Source: Zoogloeaceae bacterium
GTDB taxonomy: Bacteria; Pseudomonadota; Gammaproteobacteria; Burkholderiales; Rhodocyclaceae
Reading direction: 5' to 3'
Length of the DNA: 64,000 bases
Assembly: GCA_024235595.1 (NCBI GenBank)
Contig: JACKMC010000001.1
Span: 558,001-622,000 of the forward strand
How positions within the stretch are numbered: position 1 is the first letter of the stretch; every line of letters begins with the position of its first letter. Positions 8,782-17,260 of this stretch are shown one piece after another. A program made the translations under genes and the position numbers. The notes beneath the pieces are model-generated. The model was not told the origin of the DNA and searched no databases. It saw only the letters and a list, made by a program, of their open reading frames with translations.

Positions 8782-9852
8782 TCAGCGATTGTCCAGCAAT
8801 TGCGCATACAGCGCACGATACTGCGCGATCACCGCGGCTTCGGAGAAGTCCTTGTCGATGCGCGCGAGGCCTTGCCGCAGCATCGTCCGCTGCAGCCCGG
8901 GATTGCGGATCACATGCTCGATGCCGTCGGCGAGCGCTGCGCCGTCGTCACAGGGCACCACCCAGGCATCCTCGCCGTGACGGGTGATCTCACGGGCGCC
9001 GCGAAAGGCGCTGGCGACCAGCGGTTTGCCATAGGCCCAGGCCTCGAGGATCACATTGCCGAGCGTCTCTTCGTCCCGTGAGGGGAACACCACCATGTCG
9101 GCAATGCTGAACCACGGCGCCGGATCGTGCTGCCAGCCGGCCCACAGGATGCGCTCCGCCGCCCCGAGCTGGCGGGCCTGCTCCTCGAGCGAGGATCTGA
9201 GGTTCCCGTCGCCCAGCACCACCAGGCGCAGCCGCCGGCCATCGATCTCGGCCGGCAGGCGGCCCATCGCCTCGACCAGGAAGCGGTGCCCCTTGACGTC
9301 GATGAGCCGTCCCGCAGTAACGATCAGCCAGTCGTCGGGGCCGAGCCCGATGCGCGCGCGCAGCGCGGCGAGCTCGGCCTCGGGCACCGCTCTGGCGGGG
9401 TCGGCGAAGTTGGTGATGTGGAAAACCCGCGCTGCCGGAAGGCCGCCCTTGATCATCCAGTCGCACAGCCCCCTGGTGTTGCCGATCCAGGCATGCGCAT
9501 GGCGGAAGGGGTCGAGCTTGTAGTAGCCGCCGAGGCGCGACACATGGACCTTGCCGCGGCCCGGTTCGAGATGGGTGAGGCGGGTGGCGCGGCCCATGTA
9601 GGTCTGCACGATCGGCGCGTCGCTGGCCTTGAGGAGGCGCGCCACCTCGAAGCGGGTGAGCGGATCCCAGACGGTGCGAAACGGCAGCTCGCGATGCGGC
9701 AGGTCGGCGAGGTGGTGCACCGCCAGCTCGGAGCCGCGCCGTACCACCGCCTCCACGGGCTCGCCGTGGCGCACCATGGCGTGCATGAAGCGGGTGAACC
9801 AGCGCTCCGCGCCGCCCATGTGCTTGCTGCCGATCAGATGCAGCGATTTCAT
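8782..9852 (-). CDS. Glycosyltransferase family 4
   Basis: A 356-residue GT-B fold enzyme. The N-terminal acceptor domain begins MKSLHLIGSKHMGGAERW; the C-terminal donor domain holds GRLIDVKGHRFLVEAM and the E-x7-E motif PSRDEETLGNVILEAW. It probably adds a sugar to the LPS core or surface glycan in the cytoplasm. Its ATG overlaps the stop of the previous gene (ATGA), which fixes the start at 9852 although the open frame is longer. Donor and acceptor are unknown. Confidence 0.9.
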   Translation of the reverse strand: MKSLHLIGSKHMGGAERWFTRFMHAMVRHGEPVEAVVRRGSELAVHHLADLPHRELPFRTVWDPLTRFEVARLLKASDAPIVQTYMGRATRLTHLEPGRGKVHVSRLGGYYKLDPFRHAHAWIGNTRGLCDWMIKGGLPAARVFHITNFADPARAVPEAELAALRARIGLGPDDWLIVTAGRLIDVKGHRFLVEAMGRLPAEIDGRRLRLVVLGDGNLRSSLEEQARQLGAAERILWAGWQHDPAPWFSIADMVVFPSRDEETLGNVILEAWAYGKPLVASAFRGAREITRHGEDAWVVPCDDGAALADGIEHVIRNPGLQRTMLRQGLARIDKDFSEAAVIAQYRALYAQLLDNR

Positions 9853-10931
9853 TGGCCGAGCACCTTGCGGTAGATCGCGAGGTTGCCCTCGCACATCACC
9901 TCGGTCGAGAATTCCTTCAATACCAGCGCCCGCCCGGCTTCGCCCATCCGCGCCCGCAGCGCGGCATCGCCGAGCAGTCGCTGCATCGCCGCGGCCAGCG
10001 CGGCGACGTCACCGGGCGCGATGAGCAGGCCATTCTCGCCATCTCGCACCGCCTCGGGCATGCCGCCGGCGCGGCTGGCGATGATCGGCACCCGCGCCGC
10101 CGAGGCCTGCAGCAGCGAGACGCCGAGGCCTTCCATGTCGGCAGGGTGCACCAGCAGGTCGAGGCAGCCCAGCACGGCCGGGAGATTGTCCACAAAGCCC
10201 ATCAGCCGCACCCGCCCGGACAAGCCGCGGTCGACAATGGCCTGCCCGATCTCGGCTTCGAGTGGCCCGCGGCCGAAGATCAGCACCTGCAAGCCGGGTT
10301 GCACGGGGAGCACCTCGTCGAGCGCCGCCAGCAGATGGCGATGACCCTTGCGTTCGATGAGCTGCGCCACCATGCCGGCCAGCAGCGTGTCGGGTGCGAG
10401 GCCGAGCTTCCTGCGATAGGCCGCCTTGTCGTAATCGACCAGGTAGGGCCGTGCATCGACGGCACTGCGCACGCAGCTCACTTTTCCGGGCGCGAGACCT
10501 TCGCCCAGCAGCACCTCCCGAATGCCTTCGGAGATGGTGATCACATGATCGTAGAGCCGGTACTTGGCGGCCACCAGCCAGCGCGGCTCGGGGTTGTCCA
10601 CCCGCCGCGACAGCACGCAGGGCACGCCGGCAAGCTTCGCGCCGACGCCTCCCCACAGGTCGGCGCCGCGCCGGCTGTGCAGGTGCACCAGGTCGGGACG
10701 CTGCGCGCGGATCAGTCGCTTGAGCCGCAAGGCCAGGGCGATGTCGGCATCGCCCTTCATCGCCCGCTCGAACACCCGGCCGTGGGCCCGCGCCGGTTCG
10801 GCGATGTGGGCGCCCGGGGGGCAGGCGAGCAGGTTGTCCACGCCGAGGCGCGCCAGACCCTCCATGATGTAGAGCACCTGCCGGGCGCCGCCGTAAAGGT
10901 GGCGCCCCGATTCGACATGGAGCACTTTCAT
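9849..10931 (-). CDS. Glycosyltransferase family 4
   Basis: A 360-residue GT-B enzyme. It begins MKVLHVESGRHLYGGARQV (donor-independent N-domain with the GGA loop) and carries LIERKGHRHLLAAL and EGLGVSLLQASAARVPIIAS, the GT4 E-x7-E region. The start overlaps the stop of the upstream GT9 gene and the end overlaps the start of the next GT4 gene by ATGA junctions, so the four genes are translationally coupled. It probably builds the same LPS or surface glycan. Confidence 0.9.
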   Translation of the reverse strand: MKVLHVESGRHLYGGARQVLYIMEGLARLGVDNLLACPPGAHIAEPARAHGRVFERAMKGDADIALALRLKRLIRAQRPDLVHLHSRRGADLWGGVGAKLAGVPCVLSRRVDNPEPRWLVAAKYRLYDHVITISEGIREVLLGEGLAPGKVSCVRSAVDARPYLVDYDKAAYRRKLGLAPDTLLAGMVAQLIERKGHRHLLAALDEVLPVQPGLQVLIFGRGPLEAEIGQAIVDRGLSGRVRLMGFVDNLPAVLGCLDLLVHPADMEGLGVSLLQASAARVPIIASRAGGMPEAVRDGENGLLIAPGDVAALAAAMQRLLGDAALRARMGEAGRALVLKEFSTEVMCEGNLAIYRKVLGQ

Positions 10932-11974
10932 GCGCTGTACCCCGCCTCGAGGACCGCGCGTGCCTCGTCGATGACCCGTTGCGGCGAGATGTCCCGCAGG
11001 CAGGTGAACGCACCGTTGCAGGTCGGGCGGCGGCGGCACGGTGAGCATTCGAGTCCCAGCCAGATCACCCTGCCGTTCGGCCGGCAGGTGTCAAGATAGG
11101 GCCGGGTGGAGCCGAAGATCGCCACCGTGGGGGTGTTGAAGGCGGTGCCCATGTGGGTGAGGCCGGTATCCACGCCGACCAGCAGCCCGGCATGGCGGAT
11201 CAGCGCCGCGGCCTCGGGCAGGCGGGTGGCGCCGGCAAGTTGCACCACACCGGGCGTGGCCCCGGCGATGCGCTCGGCGGCAGCGGTGTCGGCCGGCCCG
11301 CCGAGGATCACCGGGGCGAGGCCCAGTTCATCGCGCACCCGCGGGGCGAGGGCCTGCCAGGCATCCTCGAACCAGTGCTTCTGGGGTCGGGTGGTAAAGG
11401 GCGCAAAGACCGCGAAGCGTCCCGCCTCGAGCCCATGATCGCTCATCAGCTTCTGCGTTTTTTGCTCGGTATCTTCGGCGACATGGAGCGTAGGGAGGAA
11501 TTCGCCCGCGTCGAGGCCGAGCTGCTCGGCCAGATGCAGGTACTCGGAGCTGATCCGTCGTGGGACGCCGCCCTTTGGGATGACCTCGGTCATCAGCCAT
11601 TGGCTACCCTCGCGAGATCCCAGCCCGATGCGCCGCGGGGCACCGGACAGCCAGGTCAGCGCACCACTCTTGAGCAGGCTCTGCATGTCGATTGCGGTAT
11701 CGAACTGCTTGGCGCGCAGCATGTTGCGGAATTGGTGGATACGGCCGAAAAGTTCACCGTAGAGCTTCTCCTTCCACAGCTGCTTCCATTCGGCCTTGGG
11801 CCACAGGATCAGCTCGTCGATCGCCGGGTCGGCCGCCAGCAGTTCATGAATTCCGGGCTCGACCAGCCATGCGACATGCGCCTTGGGGTGACTTCGCTTG
11901 ATCGCCGCAGCGAAGGGCGAAGCGAAGACCACGTCGCCGATGGCGGAGGTGCGGACGATTAGGACGCGTTTCAT
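10928..11974 (-). CDS. Glycosyltransferase family 9 (LPS heptosyltransferase-like)
   Basis: A 348-residue GT-B enzyme of the ADP-heptose:LPS heptosyltransferase family. It begins MKRVLIVRTSAIGDVVFASP, the classic WaaC/WaaF N-terminus, and has VGVDTGLTHMGTAFNTPTVA and IFGSTRP in the donor domain. A cysteine-rich tail (ECSPCRRRPTCNGAFTC) is usual for many GT9 members. It is first of the four-gene glycan operon. The frame extends 27 codons upstream, but the chosen ATG matches the family start. A broken second copy of its 5' end lies at 15945-16169. Confidence 0.9.
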   Translation of the reverse strand: MKRVLIVRTSAIGDVVFASPFAAAIKRSHPKAHVAWLVEPGIHELLAADPAIDELILWPKAEWKQLWKEKLYGELFGRIHQFRNMLRAKQFDTAIDMQSLLKSGALTWLSGAPRRIGLGSREGSQWLMTEVIPKGGVPRRISSEYLHLAEQLGLDAGEFLPTLHVAEDTEQKTQKLMSDHGLEAGRFAVFAPFTTRPQKHWFEDAWQALAPRVRDELGLAPVILGGPADTAAAERIAGATPGVVQLAGATRLPEAAALIRHAGLLVGVDTGLTHMGTAFNTPTVAIFGSTRPYLDTCRPNGRVIWLGLECSPCRRRPTCNGAFTCLRDISPQRVIDEARAVLEAGYSA

Positions 11975-12076
11975 TGGGGCAGACTCGACGTATGAGGAGT
12001 GCGAATGCGGTGAGCCGCGGGAATCCAAGGATATCAGCCACAAGTCGTTTTTCACCGGCGCGGTAACTGGCAGAGC

Positions 12077-12894
12077 TCATCGATTGCCGTAAATGCGGTC
12101 GTATGCTGTCCAGTTGCGAGCAAGCTCCTGGACCGAAAATGGAAAGGAGGGCTGCCCATGTAACGCATAGCGCAAACCGTACTTGAAAAACCTGTAAGTG
12201 GGTCTGAACACCTTGTGCATTTTCGGATTGCCGTGAAACTTGACGATTGTTGCCTCGTTGATCTGCTTTGCAGCCAGAGCTGGCTGCGTCATGCCGAGGC
12301 GTATCGTCCTTTTGAAGCTGGCGATCATTGCGGTTGGAAAGCATGCTGCGGCAATGCCATTGCTTCTCATCGAAGCGGTAATGTAATCCTGATCGCCCGG
12401 GACTTTCGCCAGGTAGGCCTTGCCCGCTGCGAATTCATCATAGATGAAGCGCAATGGCTCATTTCGGATGCGCATGACCGAGGAATTGAAACCGTCGTAG
12501 TACCAGTCCTTCACGATCACCAAGGCCTCCTCGCGTGCCCACAGAACGCCAGAAGAGCGTCAAGGTTTGCACGGATGACCAGACTGAGGTCAAAGTAGAT
12601 GAAGTCGTCGAACGGGACGTAAGCCGGGTTGAACAGCCCCAGCTTGGTGAGGGTCGGGTGCGCGCCCGGGCGCCTGAATTCGCTCCAGCTCGAACACGGG
12701 AGCTGATCGATGGCGGCAGCGATGTTGCGCTTTTGGTCCGTAATGCAAGTCAGCGTGAATGGCCGGCACATGTGCGTTTCGAGCATGCCGAACATTCTGT
12801 CGATATACACGTGGGCCAATCGATAGAGATCGCCAGTGGCGACGCAGACAAACCTGATTGGTTCGGTGGGAATTTTCGGATAGTGTTCTGGCAT
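12077..12894 (-). pseudogene. Frameshifted GT-A glycosyltransferase-like gene (decayed copy of 16180-17022)
   Basis: Two minus-strand reading frames join to one protein colinear with the intact 280-residue protein encoded at 16180-17022. The first runs from MPEHYPKIPTEPIRF to LLAFCGHARRPW and stops; the second, in another frame, carries LVIVKDWYYDGFNSSVMRI through KFHGNPKMHKVFRP. Alignment with the intact copy shows one missing base near 12541-12547, where Phe-(Leu)-Trp-Ala-Arg-Glu-Glu-Ala would restore the spacing exactly. About half of the residues match the intact copy, so the pair is old. A sequencing error cannot be excluded at this single site. Confidence 0.8.
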
Positions 12895-13002
12895 GGTTAA
12901 TCATCCTGCCGGTGGTGCCGGGAAGCGGCTGGCGCCGACCCTTGGTGAAAGGGCGTGGGTCCATTCGGGGTGCGAATACTGAATATTTTGCAGGTAATCG
13001 AT

Positions 13003-13874
13003 GTGACCAGCGACGTTCTTTTTCATTCATCACCAGCCTTCGCTGAGGAACATCGGTGACGAACTGTGTTCGCCGAAGCACTATTTCTCATTCGAATCCG
13101 GGGGCGCCGAGTAGCGGTTCTCGGGGGGTGTTTTCTCCGATCTTGGGCAGCATGCGCTCGCGGCGGCGGGGTGGCGCCGCAAGACGCCGTGCTTTGGGCA
13201 ATCGGGCGCTCCAATACAGTCAAGGATAGCGTCATGCCTGCCATAGCCCAATTGCCGCATGCCGGCTGGGGATTGCGGGATATCGACGGCGTGATCGACA
13301 AGGATCGCTTCCTGCCATGTGTCAGTTGCCTGCATCCCATGCTTGACGATGGCATTGATGGCGGGGAACGCTGCTGTTTCTGAACGCCGACCCTCGGGTG
13401 ACGCCTCGGCAGGAACTTCGGCAATTGAGCCGGATCGCACGAGCAAGGGGCTGGAATATCCTGCTGAACGACTGCAGCGATTCTGAGATGAGAGCCGCCT
13501 TGCGGCTCAACGAGCGAGTCATCACGAACTCGTTCCATGGCGCTTATTGGGGCTTGTTGTCAGGACATCAGGTTGCTATCGCGGGATATTCGTCGAAATT
13601 TGACAGCTTGTTGAGGGCGTTCGGGCTTGAGGGCGGCGAGGTGGTTCGGTATGAGAAAGCCAGAAGGCCTCGCCTGATCGACCGTATTCTCCACCGCGGA
13701 TCTTCCGGCCTCTGTCAATCTGTCGAGCGCTCCGCGCGTGGTGACATGTGGCTGTCGCTGCCGTCCAGCCGTGAGGTGCTCACCCGTTTCCGGAATCTGA
13801 ACCTGGCCTTTGCCGAAGCGCAGGTCAGGTCCGGTGCCTTTGCCGCCGTGCTGCCTTTGTCTTTCGGGCCATGA
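13003..13874 (+). pseudogene. Decayed polysaccharide pyruvyltransferase-like gene (copy of 18250-19116)
   Basis: Fragments in different plus frames line up with the whole length of the intact protein at 18250-19116: a GTG start with TSDVLF, then IHHQPSLRNIGDELCSPKHYF, then APQDAVLWAIGRS, GWGLRDIDGVIDKDRFLPC and SCLHPMLDDG, and from 13398 LLNDCSDSEMRAALR, ITNSFHGAYWGLLSGH and YSSKFDSLLRAFGL to the end. At least four to five small indels are needed, several in runs of T or G (near 13018, 13115-13135, 13175, 13375), plus an in-frame TAG near 13110. Many independent lesions argue for true decay. The tail overlaps the convergent GT25 remnant. Confidence 0.8.
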
Positions 13875-14567
13875 GATAGACCGTGATCTTGCGCCGCTGC
13901 GCCTCGGCAACCCGCGCCCAGTGGCGCAGTGCCGTCTTCGGCTCTGCGCTGGCCAAACGCGCTGCGTCGTTGGCGGTGATGGTGCTTGGCTGCAACTCAT
14001 CTTCCTCCACTGGGCATGGCGTCACGATCGGGATACAGAGCCCCGATTTCCAGTAAGCATCGAGCGCAGTATCGATCGCCTGTCTTGGCACGGATAGCCG
14101 GTCGAGCAGGCGACGAGCACCGGCCAGACTTACGAGGTAGGCTTGCGCTCCGCTCGGACTTTTGTTCGGAAGGACGAGTCGTCGGCCGTGTGAGAGCTCG
14201 GCGACCGCAATGCCTCGTACCGGCTTCAAGGCGGACAGGCGGACCGCATCCCATTGCAGGCCGGCAGCAATGACTTCAGCGCTCACTTGCAGCAGGTCGG
14301 GGCTTATGGTTACGTCGTCTTCCAGCACGATTGCATGCTCGAGCCCCGCTCGACGACGACTTGGAGAAACCGTAGATGCGACAGGTAACAGCCTATTTCA
14401 CCGGGAAGCAAGCGCGTTTCCGTCCCTGCTGGAAGTGTGGCGCGGTCGATCAGGCGGCCGTCGACCGCGGGCAGGAATTCTGCTTCGAGGCCGGCCGCGG
14501 CGAGGCGGCCGACCATCACGCTGCGGCGCTCCTTGGCGCGGTCGAGGTTGAGTACGAAAATCTTCAC
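13825..14567 (-). pseudogene. Glycosyltransferase family 25 gene with one frameshift
   Basis: The 5' frame begins MKIFVLNLDRAKERRSVM and reads to EIGCYLSHLRFLQVVVERG, the typical GT25 (LgtB/LPS galactosyltransferase-like) N-terminus. The frame then shifts; the next frame continues LEHAIVLEDDVTISPDLL, the family DxD-type LEDD motif, and on to the C-terminus. The break is a run of four Gs near 14335-14342; a fifth G would restore Arg-Gly-Leu-Glu-His. The joined product would be about 247 residues, normal for the family. It is either a pseudogene, an error in the sequence, or, less likely, a slippage-controlled gene. Its ATG overlaps the stop of the upstream remnant. Confidence 0.75.
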
Positions 14568-15110
14568 GCGCCTGCTTTCCCTTGTCCGGTCGCGTCCGGG
14601 GCTTCCTGAAGGACCGCTACGCCAGCGGCGACGAAGGCTTGACGCATGTCGGCGTCTTGCCGTGGGGGCTTGAGCGGAATGCGTTTCCGGCCAAACACCT
14701 TCACCCGCGCCGGTTCACCATGAATCCGCTTGGCAGACATCCGCGCCGAGGAGCGCAGGCCGATTACCGCTGTGGATGAAAGCCTGCTCATGCAAGGCTC
14801 CAGGGGGCTTCGATTTCGGTAACCCAATTTACGGGCTCTCTCGACTCGCGCTTCGGGGCCTTGACGTGTCATTTGTATTGCACGTCGGTGAACCCTTGGA
14901 GGACGAGCCAGTGTCCATGTATGCGGCAATCCCGTGCCTTCATCAGAGCAGTATCTCCCGCGCGTGTGGATTGCCGCCACGAGCGATCGACATCAACGCA
15001 AGGTACTGACGTTGCGAAGCAACAAAAAATACAGTTCGACGTTGTCGTCCGTCGTGCTTGCGGTGAGCCTGTAAGCGTGTTCTGTCTGGCGCGCCGTCAG
15101 ATCGTGTCAT
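14564..15110 (-). pseudogene. Internally deleted polysialyltransferase-like gene (remnant of a paralogue of 21381-22412)
   Basis: The 5' part encodes RRTVFFVASQRQYLALMS, matching the N-terminus ALYFVASPLQYLAARR of the intact gene at 21381-22412. In another frame the 3' part encodes STAVIGLRSSARMSAKRIHG, VKVFGRKRIPLKPP and ADMRQAF, matching the C-terminus of the intact protein. Roughly 200-230 codons between them are missing and the middle has frameshifts. The stop overlaps the ATG of the GT25 gene, so the old operon junction is preserved. No function is expected. Confidence 0.72.
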
Positions 15111-15288
15111 CGCGGGGACCCTTTGAATTGTTGTGCTAGGCGGGTAATGATATCCCTCCGGGCGAAGCAAGCGCCTGTCAACCAGCATGCCCCTCACGGC
15201 GTCCTGGTTCGCTACCGGGGGCTCGCGCAGACCGGCTCCCTGGCATGATCAATCGATTCCAGGCTAGATGGCTCGCTGAAGGTGGAAG

Positions 15289-15903
15289 ATGCAGATAGTG
15301 GTAGTCGGAAACGCAGCCCTGAACGAGGACTTCTCCGCCTTGATCGATGGCGCTGACGAGGTCATCCGTTTCAACCGGGCGAACAATTTTGGTGGCCACG
15401 GAGGAACGCGAACCACTGTGCTTTGCATTGCGAACTGGGGTGAAATCGGCAGAAAAATCGCAAAGCGTCAATTGCTGGTTGGGCTGCCGTGCTTTCCCCT
15501 GGTGCGCGAGTTCTGGTTCTCGCGCCCTTCGTTTCGAGAAAGCGCGTTTCTGTGGCGCAAGAGTTGGCGCCGTGACATCGATAGTCTCGACTACTCGCGC
15601 GCCATCGTCAGGCGCAATTCGCTGAGCGCGCGAACACGCATATTCTTCGGCGCGGATATTTACCAGCGGGGTCTTGAACTGTGTCGAATCGAATGCAATT
15701 CCCAGATCCCGACGTTGCAGCCCAGTACCGGTTTCCTCGGGCTGCAATATGTGCTGCAGCGTTATGGCGCTTGTGACGCCAGTATAAGCTTGGTGGGCTT
15801 TGCATTTTCGGGCTGGGAGCGCCACCCATGGCAAGCCGAGCAGGCCGCCGTGGAGGCGTATGAGCGGGAGGGCCGGATCCGCTGGTTGCGTCAGATCCGT
15901 TGA
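15289..15903 (+). CDS. GT29-like (sialyltransferase-related) protein
   Basis: A 204-residue cytosolic protein beginning MQIVVVGNAALNEDFSALID with IRFNRANNFGG, then PSTGFLGLQYVL and LVGFAFSGWERHPWQ-E near the C-terminus. This order (VGN, FN, PSTG, GF...HPW..E) is that of short bacterial proteins related to glycosyltransferase family 29. The likely role is transfer of an acidic sugar to the surface glycan, by inference from family and neighbours. A good ribosome site (AAGGTGGAAG) precedes the ATG. It is the only intact gene between the decayed and the intact module. Confidence 0.6.
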   Translation: MQIVVVGNAALNEDFSALIDGADEVIRFNRANNFGGHGGTRTTVLCIANWGEIGRKIAKRQLLVGLPCFPLVREFWFSRPSFRESAFLWRKSWRRDIDSLDYSRAIVRRNSLSARTRIFFGADIYQRGLELCRIECNSQIPTLQPSTGFLGLQYVLQRYGACDASISLVGFAFSGWERHPWQAEQAAVEAYEREGRIRWLRQIR

Positions 15904-15944
15904 GTTGGGAATGCTGAAATCGTAGCCGAAGTCCTAAGCGCTTG

Positions 15945-16169
15945 CGTGGTGGATGCGCTCAGCGCGAGTGCCCGGCGATCGACGGTGAGCCAGCACGTTC
16001 GTCGCCGAGTCGGTCTCCAGCCGCTCGTGGGCAGTTCATGGATACCCCGCTAAACCAGCCAAGCGATATGCGCCTTCACGTCGCCGCGCTTGATCGGCGC
16101 AGTGACCAGCACCTCGGCGACGGCGGAGGTGCGGACGATAAGGCCGTGATTCGTCGTGTGCTCCGGCAT
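15945..16169 (-). pseudogene. 5' fragment of a GT9 heptosyltransferase gene
   Basis: Reading the minus strand from the ATG at 16169 gives LIVRTSAVAEVLVTAPIKRG and KAHIAWLV followed by TAG, then GIHELPTSGW in the same frame. This matches residues 4-50 of the intact GT9 protein at 10928-11974, including the DNA around HELL, but with a nonsense codon and small deletions, and the remaining 300 codons are gone. It lies directly downstream of the intact GT-A gene, just as the intact GT9 gene lies beside the frameshifted GT-A copy. Confidence 0.7.
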
Positions 16170-16179
16170 CTTTGCCTCC

Positions 16180-17022
16180 CTATTTTTCAGCGGGCCGGGC
16201 CGGCGCGTTACTGCTCCAGCAGCGCTCGAGATCGGCTATCGAAAAGGGGTAGGCGAGTCGCCCCCTGCCCAAGTAGCGCAGCCCGTACTTGAAGAAGCGA
16301 TACCAGGGACGGAATATCTGGTGCATCTTGGGTTTGCCGTGAAACTTGACGATCAGGGCGCTACCGATCCTATGCGAAGCCGCGGCGGGCGCTCCAAGCC
16401 CCTCACGGATTGCCTGCTTGAAGCTCACGATCTGCTCCGGCGGGAAGGTCGTGGCCTCGACCCCGTGTGCGCGCAGCGAGCCGGTGATGTAGTCCTGATC
16501 GCCGGGAATCTTCGCCGGGTATTCCCGTCCGCTCACGAAGTCCTCGTAGATGAAGCGCAGGCCAGCAGGGCGGATGCGCATCACACAGGAATTGTAGCCG
16601 TCGTAAAACCAGCCATTGACGATAACCAGGTCGGTTTCCTGGCTACGAGAGAATTCGAGCAGTGGCCCGAGACTGGCGCGGATCACCAGGGTAAGGTCGA
16701 GGTAAACGAACTCGGTGTAGGGGATATAAGCCGGGTTGAACAGTCCGAGCTTGAGCCGGGTGGCTCGACCGCCGCGGGCACGTAACTCCTGCCAGGCGGT
16801 GCAGTCGATCTGTTCGATCGACGGGTCGAGCTGACGTGCTCGATCGGTGACGCAGATGAGCTTGAAGGGGGCGGGCGCGAACTGCCGCAGCATGCCCGCC
16901 ATGCGTTCGACGTAGGTTTCGGCCATGCCGTAGAAATCGCCGGTCGCCACGCACACGAAGACTTGTGTCGATTCGTGGTCATCACGCGGAGTTCGGGCCG
17001 TATCGAAAGTTCCGATTGTCAC
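16180..17022 (-). CDS. Putative GT-A glycosyltransferase
   Basis: A 280-residue cytosolic protein with a GTG start (MTIGTFDTARTPRDD). The core QVFVCVATGDFYGMAETYVE, KLGLFNPAYIPYTEFVYLDL, CVMRIRPAGLRFIYEDF, PGDQDYITGSL and IVKFHGKPKMHQIFRPWYRF resembles GT-A enzymes that carry a YLDLD-type metal motif, a 'NS-VMR' loop and a C-terminal 'FHG.PK' segment. Here the metal motif is YLDLT. The donor is unknown. It is divergent from the next gene and probably builds the same surface glycan. A frameshifted homologue lies at 12077-12894. Confidence 0.65.
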   Translation of the reverse strand: MTIGTFDTARTPRDDHESTQVFVCVATGDFYGMAETYVERMAGMLRQFAPAPFKLICVTDRARQLDPSIEQIDCTAWQELRARGGRATRLKLGLFNPAYIPYTEFVYLDLTLVIRASLGPLLEFSRSQETDLVIVNGWFYDGYNSCVMRIRPAGLRFIYEDFVSGREYPAKIPGDQDYITGSLRAHGVEATTFPPEQIVSFKQAIREGLGAPAAASHRIGSALIVKFHGKPKMHQIFRPWYRFFKYGLRYLGRGRLAYPFSIADLERCWSSNAPARPAEK

Positions 17023-17051
17023 GCGAGGATCCGCCCTGAGTTGAAGGCGCG

Positions 17052-17080
17052 ATTATAGCGCGCGCCTTTTGCCATGTTTC
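17052..17080 (-). promoter_or_regulatory. Candidate promoter for the GT-A gene
   Basis: On the minus strand TATAAT (17052-17057) lies 30 bases before the GTG start, with GAAACA 17 bases further upstream as a partial -35. The -10 box is itself inside a short inverted repeat of GGCGCG and CGCGCC, followed on the plus strand by four Ts. Confidence 0.35.
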
Positions 17081-17260
17081 CATGAATGCCGGCCATGACT
17101 TCCAAATGCAGGCAATTCTGCAGCATGATTTCGCCGAGGCTGCTCGCCGAACCCAAGGCGGATGTCTGTGTTATGTTCCTGCCCTCTGCAAACCCGCGGC
17201 GCGATCAGGTTCGCGACGTTCGGGCATTCTGGTTTTCGGACCTTAGCCAATGAAGGTGAG

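Noticed and set aside
14776..15009. Plus-strand 77-codon frame starting MKACSCKAPGG
   Set aside because: No family signal; the other strand aligns with the polysialyltransferase-like protein, so this is a shadow frame.
15008..15030. Small hairpin GTTGC-GAA-GCAAC next to an A-run as a terminator
   Set aside because: On the minus strand the T-run precedes the stem, and it lies inside the recognisable N-terminus of the polysialyltransferase-like remnant.
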